64,000 nucleotides of DNA, taken from assembly GCA_037893225.1 (NCBI GenBank), contig JAZGUH010000022.1, forward strand, positions 3,038,001 to 3,102,000. The letters are read 5' to 3'. Below are positions 45,471 through 58,075 of this stretch, piece after piece. Under the pieces are notes generated by a model. The model saw only the letters and a program-made list of their open reading frames with translations. It was not told the DNA's origin and ran no database searches. Made by a program: the position numbers and the translations under genes. Each line of letters opens with the position of its first letter. The first letter of the stretch is position 1. Origin of the DNA: Hippasteria phrygiana. Its lineage: Eukaryota > Echinodermata > Asteroidea > Valvatida > Goniasteridae.

Positions 45471-46649
45471 GGGCATTGTTGGTATTTTTAGCACTCCTCT
45501 TGATGGATTTCTGTTGTTCCTTTATGCCCCATTTGCTTCTGTATATTGGAAACAATATCAAACCGTAGTTTTTTATCTTTGGTGAAATGCAGCGTGACTT
45601 TTCAAGTTCCTGGGTCTGTCAGACTTCTCAAAGGGTGTCATCCATTTCATCTTCCATTAATCAAACATTCAGCAAAGACTAATCGCCCGCATCATTACCA
45701 GAAACGTGTAAGTGTGGGTATCAGTCGGATTCCCAATGTCTCCCTGGCGTATTCCCATGCCCCGTCGTATTTGAAGGTCTAAATTGGTTTACACTGCACA
45801 GTAAACACACCCAGCACACGTAATAACTATTAAGGTCTCGGCTGCGTGCCGTTTCCCATCCCCTCTTAATCAATCCGTTTATCCGCACGGCAAACACTGT
45901 TTGGCAGGGGGTAAAAAAGTGATTTCCGCTACCAAATGCTGAGAAAAGAAGCAGCAAAATACTATAAATTTTGCTGGGGTAAAGGCGGTAGTGGGAAAGG
46001 AGCTGACGTCAGTGACGTGCAAATGGACAGCGTGTGTCAAAAAAAAAAAAACACGCTGTGCCGAGACAACACACGATTGGATCTTTGTTGATGATTAATA
46101 CGGAATTGATTTTTTTTGTGACTGTTTGAGTTTGTCTCAACCGAGCGTGACTGTGATATTAAGAATGAACAGCAGCGAGGCCCGAGGATATCAATGGGGC
46201 ACTCATAAAAGGCGGGAAGGGCCCGAGCACGCATCTATGTTTTCCATGAGGACTGAAATGAGAAAATGTCAACAGTGCCCTGGCTGGTGGATTAATATTT
46301 GATATACAGTCAGTCTGCATCGGATCTGTTATTTGACTATTCTTCCTGTGGTCTTCAGCATCTCTGGCAGAAACTTGGAAGTGCCCCATAGGCATAGTGT
46401 GTGTGGAAAGAGAGGCGGAATTGTTGACACAGTGTTTGGTCATCTGAAATTTCTGAGTTTCGGTTTTGTAGCATTTTACAACTAAAATAATAAATAGAGG
46501 GGAGTGATGCACACTACATCTCAATGTGCCCGTGTGCCCGTGTGCGCTTGGTTGTTCATGTGGCAAAGTGCCCGTAAAATTTGAACAACTTTTCCGATCC
46601 ATCGTATTCTTTGAGAGCCTGTAATGAGTACTCTGAAATTTTCACCAAT
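45471..46649. other. unannotated stretch
   Basis: A 147-codon minus-strand frame (46,159-46,602) is not recognised. No repeat found. Confidence 0.4.
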
Positions 46650-47121
46650 TGTGACCGGCTCTATCTGCAAAAAGGGGTATTATGTCGCAAAATTTGAAAA
46701 AAATTGAGTTATATACATAGTTGAATTTGTCACATCCTAAGCTATAATTTGGTGTAGGTTTGACCCATGTGGCATTTTGTGTTCTCGAGATATCTTAACA
46801 TTTGTATACTCCTATTTTCCAATTTAACGAAAGTGTGTTCAGAGATATAGGCCTTTAAAACACAAAAAGTGCAAAGAAATGTATTGATAAGAGAAGTTAT
46901 TTTTGTCAACATTTATTTTTTGATCTTTATTCATCAATATTATTGTTTCTGAAAATAAATTATGAAAATATAGATATTATAGAAGCCAACAAACCAAAAA
47001 CAAAAAATCACTTACATGTATGTAAAGATTTGTTGCCCCTTCACATTGAACCATGCATTGAACAGCCCTGTGTGTGTTTTCACAGTGCGACATAATACCC
47101 CTTTTTGTATAGCCGGTTACA
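46650..47121. mobile_element. TGTGACC-ended MITE, copy 3
   Basis: Inverted ends TGTGACCGGCTCT and AGCCGGTTACA, with inner AAAAAGGGGTATTATGTCGC and its complement near 47,090. The interior follows the 23,974 copy closely (CACATCCTAAGCT, GATTTGTT). Length is 472 bp. Confidence 0.8.
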
Positions 47122-47162
47122 ATGTATATTGCAAGCATCTCCATTTTTAATATATGAAAACT

Positions 47163-47193
47163 CCTCCCCCCCCCCCCCCCCCCCCCCCCCCCC
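47163..47193. repeat. poly-C tract
   Basis: An uninterrupted C run of more than 20 nt. Confidence 0.9.
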
Positions 47194-47459
47194 TTGCCCC
47201 ATACCCTTCCACCATGTGCTTACTGTATGAAGTTGAGCAGAGGATCTGATATTTTCTCTCCAAGTTAGGACCCAATATAATTTTCCCTCTGAGTTGCAGC
47301 CTAGTCATTTTTTTTCTCAAGACAAGTCTCATGTAAAATTTGCCCAAGTCAAGATGACGGTGTTATGTTTCCTATTAAACATGTTCTCTGACTCAGTCTT
47401 TTGCTCCTAATAATTAAGTGAAAAGTTGATTTTGTATTTTGTTTTATGTACCTTAACCC

Positions 47460-47630
47460 CAGGGTTGGCTGATTTAAATCACATTGATTTAAATCAAAGG
47501 ATTTAAATCACAATTTAAATGAAATGTTTTGTTTTTTAAATCACTGATTTCAATCTTTTTCTTTCCTTTTTTGGTAAAAAGTGTTATTTTAGCAAAATAA
47601 TTCAGGGTTGGCTGATTTAACCCTGCTTAA
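47460..47630. mobile_element. possible hAT-like MITE end (GATTTAAATC repeats)
   Basis: CAGGGTTGGCTGATTTAAAT starts at 47,460, and CAGGGTTGGCTGATTTAA recurs in the same orientation at 47,603. Between them lie several GATTTAAATC palindromes. CAGGG starts suggest hAT, but the inverted right end is missing. Confidence 0.4.
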
Positions 47631-49410
47631 CCCAGACTCCCTTAGTGTTGTGAAAAATGGTATATTGAAATTGGAGGATTCAGGACTGTTAGGTTTAATG
47701 TATCTGAAATAACTTCATCTACATGTACATGTACGTGTCAATGTCATAAATGATATCTAGATTTCAATTAGACTTCTTATTCCTAGTCAAATGAATTAAT
47801 TTATCTCATCAAAGGCAGATCAAGTCTTTGGTTAATCTTCTCCAGGTTGACTCAACTTCACTCAAGTCACATTTGAAAACAAAGTGAATTGAGTCAGACT
47901 CAAGTTTGAGTACATGGCTTAAGCTGTGTTATCTAGATTTTCCACTGGCATTTTAATATTTCTAGTGCAGTAAACGTGAGCCCGGTATTGTCGTTCATGA
48001 CTAGTGCTGCTAACGTGAGCCTTGGGAGGCACCAGCTTGATGCTGGCCGCAAGCTGGGACCACCTCTCTCTCAATTAGCCAACTGGCAAATACAGTGCAT
48101 TAGAGTAATCACACACCAGTTTAATGGAAATTAAGGCCATTTAGGAATTGCCCTGCCGGCTGTGCAGTTGTGAGATTTTACAATTAACTGTATGCCTTGT
48201 GGTTTCACCAATGTAATTTGATTAACGAAGGTCATATCATGCTATTGGAATGGAGGTACATGCTGGTTCTTACATAAATGAAACATCCTTGGATATCTGA
48301 TTTCACATTTCACATTTCACATTTCACAAGAGCTGTAAATCAGTGTCTAGAGCTTTGGGATGATTGTGATTGTGATTTTTTTTTTTTTTTTTAGTTATTT
48401 CAACAAAGTCAACCTGAAAAATATTTCCATCTGAAAATAATTTGAGGGGGTGGGGTTCAGGAACTGGGGGGGGGGGGGGGTTGGCACTGTTCAAAAGTAT
48501 TACATTTGCAGTACTGAACATTTTCATAAAGAGTCATCATTTCGCTATAGGCACTGATACTGTAAAATAATTTTGTTGTAGTAGTTTCCTTTCAACTGAC
48601 TCATTGTTCTAGTGGATATTTGTATGAAATTTGAATTTCCAAAATAATTTTGTCATAAAAAAACACCCAAAAACCAATATACACAGACAGAGTAGAATTC
48701 AGCTATAATGAATATCCTCTTTGGCTTCCGAATGGTTGTATTCAATACATTATATTATGCCCTATACCGAATGGACCGCTATACCAAACATTTTCAGTGG
48801 TTTCCATGATATGCATTGTAGAATAGTTTAACTGTAGTATATTCCAGCAGCCCTATTGAAAGAGATTGGGGTGCTGCAGTTCTCCCTCCCCCCCACCCAC
48901 CCCATTCCTACCTTCCTCCCTTTAGCGAGCATACCAGGTGGATGTTGACACAGAGATATCTAGGGAAAGCGAGGAAAAAGAAAATGATAGATGGGAGTTG
49001 TCAAATGGAAATAAGATTGAGCATTCCCTTGCCCACTCTCTAGTGCCTTCTTGTTCTGAGGAGTTGCCGTAATGGCCATTTTTTAGCATGAAGGAGCCCG
49101 TTCAAAAGAGGGGATAGACTTTAGCAGTGCAGACTTGAGCAAACAGTGGCCAGACAGGGCGGAAAATTGCTATTCTGGTGCTTGCTATCAATTTGAATCA
49201 GAGACGGGTGCTCAGTAGGAGTCATCCATCACTGGAATTGTATACTCCGGCTCTGTCATGATAGGTTTACAAAAAAAAAATTCACGCACAGGATGATAGT
49301 AGTATAGTTATCCTATCGTGGCAGAATCTCTGTGTGAGATATTTTAATGCAGATAATCAATCAATGATAGGGATTGTCTGAAAGCCTTCCCAGTTTGAAG
49401 ATTCAGAATA
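47631..49410. other. unannotated stretch
   Basis: No gene seen. Poly-T at about 48,378-48,393, poly-G at about 48,467-48,480, and a short TTTCACATTTCACA repeat at about 48,300. Confidence 0.45.
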
Positions 49411-49865
49411 TTTTTTTTATTGTCATATGTATATCATACATTGAAATTTAGTATGGTCTTGCGAGCATTAAAAATGAGTCTATGTAAACAATTAATAAAA
49501 TAATAAATAGATAATAATAAACAAGCAACGGTTAAGAACAACATATGATTTGACGTTAATTAAAAAATTAGAATTACGATAAGATAAAATTACAATAAGG
49601 TAAAAATAATATTAAGATTAAAATTACAATTACAATTACAATTATACTGTCAATTACACTTGATCATTCAATAAACGTACTGCACTTGGATAAAAACAGT
49701 TCAAAGTTCTATTCGAATCAGCTCTGATTGATCTATACCGCTTTCCTGTTCTCATCAATTCAAATAAATCATTCGCAGGGTGGAATACGTCTAAAATAAT
49801 TGACTTAGATTTCTTTAGATCACTTGCTTCATAAAGTTTATTCAATGCAGGTAACTCAAAACCAA
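49411..49865 (-). mobile_element. LINE 3' end: ORF C-terminus plus 3' UTR
   Basis: The minus strand from 49,865 to 49,654 encodes about 70 residues ending in FELMRTGKRYRS ... FYPSAVRLLN, followed by a stop. That ending is typical of the C-terminus of reverse-transcriptase proteins of non-LTR retrotransposons in marine invertebrates and fish. I recognise it from general family style, not from a search. A 3' UTR of about 240 bp follows and ends in ATGACAATAAAAAAAA (49,411-49,428), consistent with a LINE tail. No catalytic RT or endonuclease region remains. The first 12 residues of the 81-codon open frame (MFVHKHCTRCLV) come from the adjoining Helitron unit. Confidence 0.65.
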
Positions 49866-51343
49866 CTAGACATCTGGTGCAGTGTTTGTGGACAAACACA
49901 GGGCTGTTTTGTTTTTTTGTGTAAAATTATGTGATTTAAATGAAATTTCAAAAATGAAAAAAATTATAGAAAATTAGCCGATGACGTCATCGTGACGTCA
50001 CATAAATTTTCATCTAACACATGCTGGCATAACTAAATACCACGTTTTAACTTAATCTGACTTGTACTTTTGTAGATATATGGCTTCAAAAAATGCACCT
50101 TTAAGATGACGTCACATGACATGTGATGACGTCATCATGACGTAAAAGTTCGGCGCACATTCTGAGCAGTTGGTGTAAGTGTCTGCCTACGACTTGTCTA
50201 ACGACTTGAAAAAAAGACTAGAGATCAACTCTTTATAGACAGCATGCCACATGAAAGCCATGGTTTCTGTCCTTCCCAGAATTCCTTTGTGTTATATTGA
50301 ATTTGGTCACAATTTTCAGATGCCTGTTATTTCTTAATACTTGAGTGAGCCACGATCACGAAAATTGTTGAATTAGGTAGAAAAAAATTCAATGTATAAA
50401 TTTTTTTAATCGGACCGACCCTTACATGCGTAAAAAAAAAAAAATTGATGACGTCATTATGACGTCACACAATTTTCGCCTTTTAGGGCATATCTTTGAG
50501 ACATACCAAAAGCTGTATCAAAAAGAATTTTGAAAATATCTTGTTTTGTTTGCGAGATATATTTAAAAGAATGTTACGATTTCAACATTTCAAAAATTCA
50601 TAACAAATCACGTGATGACGTCATCATGACGTCACTTTGGATTTTGCATGCTAGTGCCAGTATCTACCTACCCACCAATTTTCATGACGATCGGACCTAT
50701 CCTTATATGTGTTTTAAAAAAGCACATTTTTGATGATGTCATCATGACGTCACACATTTTTTTCCTTTTTAGGGCATATCTTTGAGACCTACCAAAGCTA
50801 TAACAAAAAGAATTTTGAAAATATCTTGTTTCGTTTGCCAGATATATTTAAAAGAATGTTACGATTTTCAAAATTTCAAAAATTCATAACAAATCACGTG
50901 ATGACGTCATCATGACGTCAATTTGGATTTTGCATCCTAGTGCCAGTATCTACCTACCCACCAATTGTCATGACGATCGGACCTATCCTTATATGTGTTT
51001 TAAAAAAGCACATTTTTGATGATGTCATCATGACGTCACACATTTTTTTTTTTTTTGGGCATATCTTTGAGACCTACCAAAGCTATAACAAAAATAATTT
51101 TGAAAATACCTTGTTTTGTTCGGCAGATATATTTAAAAGAATTTTACGATTTCAAAATTTCAAAAATTCATAAAAAATCACGTGATGACGTCATCATGAC
51201 CAAAAAGTTCGGGACACATTCTGAGCAGTTTGTCTAAGTGTCTGCCAAGTTTAAAGTCAATCGGGTGCACCAAAGTAGCCAAAGTGCCGGTAAGAAAGAA
51301 AACGTGCACAAATGCTATGGGGAAAAAGTCTGAAAAGGAAGCA

Positions 51344-51382
<39 letters not shown>
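49866..51382 (-). mobile_element. array unit 1 (subfamily A)
   Basis: 3' end CTAG at 49,866-49,869 with the hairpin at 49,882-49,899. The base next to CTAG on the minus strand is T, as expected at a Helitron 3' junction, and the neighbour is the LINE fragment. It carries GATGACGTCATCGTGACGTC near the 3' end, the CCTTCCCAGAATTCC block and three blocks of about 285 bp. Confidence 0.75.
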
Positions 51383-51384
<2 letters not shown>

Positions 51385-52530
51385 AGACATCTGGTACAGT
51401 GTTTGTGGACAAACACAGGGCTGTTTTGTTTTTTTGTGTAAAATTTTGTGATTAAAATGAAATTTCAAAAATTTCAAAAATCATAAAAAAAATTGCTGAT
51501 TACGTCATCATGACATCATTTCAGATTTTGCATGCTAGTGACAGTATCTACCTACCCACCAATTTTCATGACGATCGGACCTATCCTTATATGTGTTTTA
51601 AAAAAAGCACATTTTTAATGATGTCATCATGACGTCACACATTTTTTTCCTATTTAGGGCATATCTTTGAGACCTACCAAAGCTATAACAAAAAGAATTT
51701 TGAAAATATCTTGTTTTGTTTGCCAGATATATTTAAAAGAATGTTACGATTTTCAAAATTTCAAAAATTCATAAAAAATCACGTGATGACGTCATCATGA
51801 CGTCACTTTGGATTTTGCATCCTAGTGCCAGTATCTACCTACCCACCAATTTTCATGACGATCGGACCTATCCTTATATGTGTTTTAAAAAAGCACATTT
51901 TTAATGATGTCATCATGACGTCACACATTTTTTTCCTTTTTAGGGCATATCTTTGAGACCTACCAAAGCTATAACAAGAAGAATTTTGAAAATATCTTGT
52001 TTTGTTTGCCAGATATATTTAAAAGAATGTTACGATTTTCAAAATTTCAAAAATTCATAACAAATCACGTGATGACGTCATCATGACGTCACTTTGGATT
52101 TTGCATCCTAGTGCCAGTATCTACCTACCCACCAATTGTCATGACGATCGGACCTATCCTTATATGTGTTTTAAAAAAGCACATTTTTGATGATGTCATC
52201 ATGACGTCACACATTTTTTTTTTTTTTTGGCATATCTTTGAGACCTACCAAAGCTATAACAAAAAGAATTTTGAAAATACCTTGTTTTGTTCGGCAGATA
52301 TATTTAAAAGAATTTTACGATTTCAAAATTTCAAAAATTCATAAAAAATCACGTGATGACGTCATCATGACCAAAAAGTTCGGGACACATTCTGAGCAGT
52401 TTGTCTAAGTATCTGCCAAGTTTAAAGTCAATCGGGTGCACCAAAGTAGCCAAAGTGCCGGTAAGAAAGAAAACGTGCACAAATGCTATGGGGAAAAAGT
52501 CTGAAAAGGAAGCACAAAAAAAAAAAAAAA
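51383..52530 (-). mobile_element. array unit 2 (subfamily B)
   Basis: It begins CTAGACATCTGGTACAG with TTGCTGATTACGTCATC next to the end, as in the solitary copy at 11,262-12,481. It has no CCTTCCCAGAATTCC block. Length 1,148 bp, close to the solitary element. Confidence 0.75.
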
Positions 52531-54012
52531 CTAGACATCTGGTGCAGTGTTTGTGGACAAACACAGGGCTGTTTTGTTTTTTTGTGTAAAATTATGTGAT
52601 TTAAATGAAATTTCAAAAATGAAAAAAATTATAGAAAATTAGCCGATGACGTCATCGTGACGTCACATACATTTTCATCTAACACATGCTGGCATAACTA
52701 AATACCACGTTTTAACTTAATCTGACTTGTACTTTTGTAGATATATGGTTTCCAAAAATGCCCCTTTAAGATGACGTCACGTGACATGTGATGACGTCAT
52801 CATGACCTAAAAGTTCGGCGCACATTCTGAGCAGTTGGTGTAAGTATCTGCCTACAACTTGTCTAACGACTTGAAAAAAGGACTAGAGATCAACTCTTTA
52901 TAGACAGCATGCCACATGAAAGCCATGGTTTCTGTCCTTCCCAGAATTCCTTTGTGTTATATTGAATTTGGTCACAATTTTTTAGATGCCTGCTATTTCT
53001 TAATACTTGAGTGAGTCACGATCACGAAATTGTTGAATTAGGTAGAGAAAAATTCAATGTATAAATTTTTAATCGGACCGACCCTTACATGCGTTAAAAA
53101 AAAAAATTGATGACGTCATTATGACGCCACACAATTTTCGCCTTTTAGGGCATATCTTTGAGACATACCAAAAGCTGCATCAAAAAGAATTTTGAAAATA
53201 TCTTGTTTTGTTTGCGAGATATATTTAAAAGAATGTTACGATTTCAAATTTCAAAAATTCATAACAAATCACGTGATGACGTCATCATGACGTCACTTTG
53301 GATTTTGCATGCTGGTGCCAGTATCTACCTACCCACCAATTTTCATGACGATCGGACCTATCCTTATATGTGTTTTAAAAAAGCACATTTTTGATGATGT
53401 CATCATGACGTCACACATTTTTTTCCTTTTTAGGGCATATCTTTGAGACCTACCAAAGCTATAACAAAAAGAATTTTGAAAATATCTTGTTTTGTTTGCC
53501 AGATATATTGAAAAGAATGTTACGATTTTCAAAATTTCAAAAATTCATAAAAAATCACGTGATGACGTCATCATGACGTCACTTTGGATTTTGCATCCTA
53601 GTGCCAGTATCTACCTACCCACCAATTTTCATGACGATCGGACCTATCCTTATATGTGTTTTAAAAAAGCACATTTTTGATGATGTCATCATGACGTCAC
53701 ACATTTTCTCCCTTTTAGGGCATATCTTTGAGACATACCAAAGCTATAACAAAAAGAATTTTGAAAATATCTTGTTTTGTTCGCTAGATATATTGAAAAG
53801 AATTTTACGATTTTGAAATTTCAAAAATTCATAAAAAATCACGTGATGACGTCATCATGACGAAAAAGTTCGGGACACATTCTGAGCAGTTTGTCTAAGT
53901 GTCTGCCAAGTTTAAAGGCAATCGGGTGCACCAAAGTAGCCAAAGTGCCGGTAAGAAAGAAAACGTGTACAAATGCTATCGGAAAAAGTCTGAAAAGGAA
54001 AAAAAAAAAAAA
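52531..54012 (-). mobile_element. array unit 3 (subfamily A)
   Basis: Same order of blocks as unit 1 (CTAGACATCTGGTGCAG, then the CCTTCCCAGAATTCC block at about 52,940). Length 1,482 bp. Confidence 0.75.
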
Positions 54013-55724
54013 CTAGACATCTGGTGCAGTGTTTGTGGACAAACACAGGGCTGTTTTGTTTTTGTGTGTAAAATTATGTGATTTAAATGAAATTTCAAAA
54101 ATGAAAAAATCATAGAAAATTAGCCGATGACGTCATCATGACGTCACATACATTTTCATCTAACACATGCTGGCATAACTAAATACCACGTTTTAACTTA
54201 ATGTGACTTGTACTTTTGTAGATATATGGTTTCCAAAAATGCCCCTTTAAGATGACGTCACGTGACATGTGATGACGTCATCATGACGTAAAAGTTCGGC
54301 GCACATTCTGAGCAGTTGGTGTAAGTGTCTGCCTACGACTTGTCTAACGACTTGAAAAAAGACTAGAGATTAACTCTTTATAGACAGCATGCCACATGAA
54401 AGCCATGGTTTCTGTCCTTCCCAGAATTCCTTTGTGTTATATTGAATTTGGTCACAATTTTCAGATGCCTGTTATTTCTTAATACTTGAGTGAGCCACGA
54501 TCACGAAATTGTTGAATTAGGTAGAGAAAAATTCAATGTATACATTTTTTTAATCAGACCGACCCTTACATGCGTTGAAAAAAAAAATTGATGACGTCAT
54601 TATGACGTTACACAATTTTCGCCTTTTAGGGCATATCTTTGAGACATACCAAAAGCTGTATCAAAAAGAATTTTGAAAATCTCTTGTTTTGTTTGCGAGA
54701 TATATTTAAAAGAATGTTACGATTTCAAAATTTCAAAAATTCATAACAAATCACGTGATGACGTCATCATGACGTCACTTTGGATTTTGCATCCTAGTGC
54801 CAGTATCTACCTACCCACCAATTTTCATGACGATCGGACCTATCCTTATATGTGTTTTTAAAAAGTACATTTTTGATGATGTCATCATGACGTCACACAT
54901 TTTTGAAAATCTCTTGTTTTGTTTGCGAGATATATTTAAAAGAATGTTACGATTTCAAAATTTCAAAAATTCATAACAAATCACGTGATGACGTCATCAT
55001 GACGTCACTTTGGATTTTGCATCCTAGTGCCAGTATCTACCTACCCACCAATTTTCATGACGATCGGACCTATCCTTATATGTGTTTTTAAAAAGTACAT
55101 TTTTGATGATGTCATCATGACGTCACACATTTTTTTCCTTTTTAGGGCATATCTTTGAGACCTACCAAAGCTATAACAAAAAGAATTTTGAAAATATCTT
55201 GTTTTGTTTGCCAGATATATTTAAAAGAATGTTACGATTTTCAAAATTTCAAAAATTCATAACAAATCACGTGATGACGTCATCATGACGTCATTTTGGA
55301 TTTTGCATCCTAGTGCCAGTATCTACCTACCCACCAATTTTCATGACGATCGGACCTATCCTTATATGTGTTTTAAAAAAGCACATTTTTGATGACGTCA
55401 TCATGACGTCACACAATTTTTACTTTTTAGGGCATATCTTTGAGACATACCAAAGCTATAGCAAAATGAATTTTAAAAATATCTTGTTTTGTTCGCTAGA
55501 TATATTGAAAAGAATGTTACGATTTTCAAAATTCAAAAATTCATAAAAAATCACGTGATGACGTCATCATGACCAAAAAGTTCGGGACACATTCTGAGCA
55601 GTTGGTCTAAGTGTCTGCCAAGTTTAAAGGCAATCGGGTGTACCAAAGTAGCCAAAGTGCCGGTAAGAAAGAAAACGTGCACAAATGCTATGGGCAAAAA
55701 GTCTGAAAAGGAAGCAAAAAAAAA
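54013..55724 (-). mobile_element. array unit 4 (subfamily A, internally duplicated)
   Basis: Like units 1 and 3 but with a perfect 230-bp tandem duplication (54,671-54,900 and 54,901-55,130). Confidence 0.75.
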
Positions 55725-57881
55725 CTAGAGGCATGAGGTTGGTGTTTGTGGACAAACACAGGGCTGTTTCGTTTTTGTTTTTTTAGTTTGGATGTGAAAT
55801 GTGAATACAATAATTTAAGTTTGTCAAACAATCCCGCTGCTGCCAGTTTTCTTTGTTAATTTTGAAATTAATTAGAGTTGTTTGTAGTAATGACATGTGA
55901 TGACGTCATCATAAAGTCACATAAATTTTCATCTATAAACTTGCTGACCTACCTAGATATAACTTTTCAACTTAATCGGACTTGTACTTTTGTATATATA
56001 TGGCTTCAAAAACTGCCCCTTTAAGATGACGTCACGTGACATGTGATGAAGTCATAATGTCATGTCAATTTTCATCTATGAACCTGCAGACCTGCCTGGA
56101 TATTACATTTCAACTTAATCGAACTTGTACTTTTGTTTATATGTGGCTTTAAAAACTGCCCCTTTAAGATGACGTCACGTAACATGTGATGACATCATGA
56201 TAATGTCATGTCAATTTTCAAGTATAAACCTACTGGGCTACCTAGATATTACTTTTCAACTTAATCGGACTTGTACTTTTGTTTATATATGGCTTCAGAA
56301 ACTGCCCCTTTAAGATGACGTCACGTGACATGTGATGACGTCATCATCATGTCATGTCAATTTTCATCTATAAACCTACTGGGCTACCTAGATATTACTT
56401 TTAAACTTAATCGGACTTGTACTTCTGTAGATATGCGCCTTCAAAAACTGCCCCTTTAAGATGACGTCATAAGTGATGACGTCATCATAACGTCATGTCA
56501 ATTTTCATTTATAAAACTACTGGGATACCTAGATATTACATTTTAACTGAATCGAACTTGTACTTTTGTAGATATATGACTTTGAAAAATGCCCCTTTAA
56601 GATGACGTCACGTGACATGTGATGACGTCATTATGACGTAAAAGTTCGGCACACATTGTGAGCAGTTGGGGTAAGTGTCTGCCAAGTTTAAAATTAGCCA
56701 AAGTGGCCGATAAGAAAGAAAACGTTTACAAATGCTATGGGCAATATTCTAGCGACTTTTTGATGACGTCATCATGACGTCACACAATTTTCGCTTTTTA
56801 GGGCATATCTTTGAGACATACCAAAGCTATAACAAAAAGAATTTTGAAAATTTCTTGTTTAGTTCGCTAGATATATTGAAAAGAATGTTACGATTTACAC
56901 AATTTTAAAATTCAGCGACTTGAACAAAGACTACAAATCAACCTTTTTATAAACAGCATGCACATTTAAGCCATGGTTATCTGCCCTTCCCAGAATTCCT
57001 TTGTGTTATATTGAATTTGGTCTAAATTTTCAAATGGCTGTTATTTCTTACTTGAGTGAGCCACGATCATGAAATTTTGGAGTTAGGGAGAGGAAAATTC
57101 AATGTATACATTTTTGTAATCGGATTGACCCTTACATGCGTTTAAAAAAAAAAAAATTTGATGACGTCATCATGACGTCACACATTTTTTCCCTTTTAGG
57201 GCATATCTTTGAGACATACCAAAGCTATAACAAAAAGAATTTTGAAAATATCTTGTTTTGTTTGCTAGATATATTGAAAAGAATGTTACGATTTTAAAAC
57301 TTCAAAAATTCAGCGACTTGAAAAAAGACTAGGAATCAACCCCTTTTATAAACAGCAAGCACATTTAAGCCATGGTTATCTGCCCTTCCCAGAATTCCTT
57401 TGTGTTATATTGAATTTGGTCCAAATTTTGAAATGGCTGTTATTTCTTACTTGAGTGAGCCACGATCATGAAATTTTGGAATTACGTACAGCAAAATTCA
57501 ATGTATACATTTTTGTAATCGGATTGACCCTTACATGCGTTAAAAAAAAAAAACATTTTTGATGACGTCATCATGACGTCACACAATTTTCGCTTTTTAG
57601 GGCATATCTTTGAGACATACCAAAGCTATATCAAAAAGAATTATGAAAATATCTTGTTTTTTTCGTTAGATATATTGAAAAGAATGTTACCATTTTCAAA
57701 TTTCAAAAATTCATAAAAAATCACGTGATGACGTCATCATTACGTAAAAGTGCGGCAGACATTCTGAGCAGTTGGTCTAAGTGTCTGTTAAGTTTAAAGG
57801 CAATCGGTTGCTCAAAAGTGGCCAAAGTGCCGGTTAGAAAGAAAACGTGTACAAATGCTATGGGGAAAAGTCTGAAAAAGA

Positions 57882-57933
<52 letters not shown>

Positions 57934-58075
57934 ATCTTAACGAAAACAAGGGCTGTTTCGGAAAAGTTTCCGAAACAGCCAAAAAAAAAAAAAAGAAAAA
58001 AAAAAAAATCTTAACGAAAACAAGGGCTGTTTTGGAAAAGTTTCCAAAACAGCCAAAAAAAAAAAAAAAAGAAAA
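55725..58075 (-). mobile_element. array unit 5 (subfamily C, longest)
   Basis: The 3' end is CTAGAGGCATGAGGTTGG. The hairpin is kept. It contains a scrap of the tRNA-related SINE (about 55,833-55,870), several blocks of about 150 bp with TTTAAGATGACGTCACGTGA, and at its 5' end two copies of the terminal palindrome plus AATCTTAACGAAAACAAGGG. Length 2,351 bp. Confidence 0.75.
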
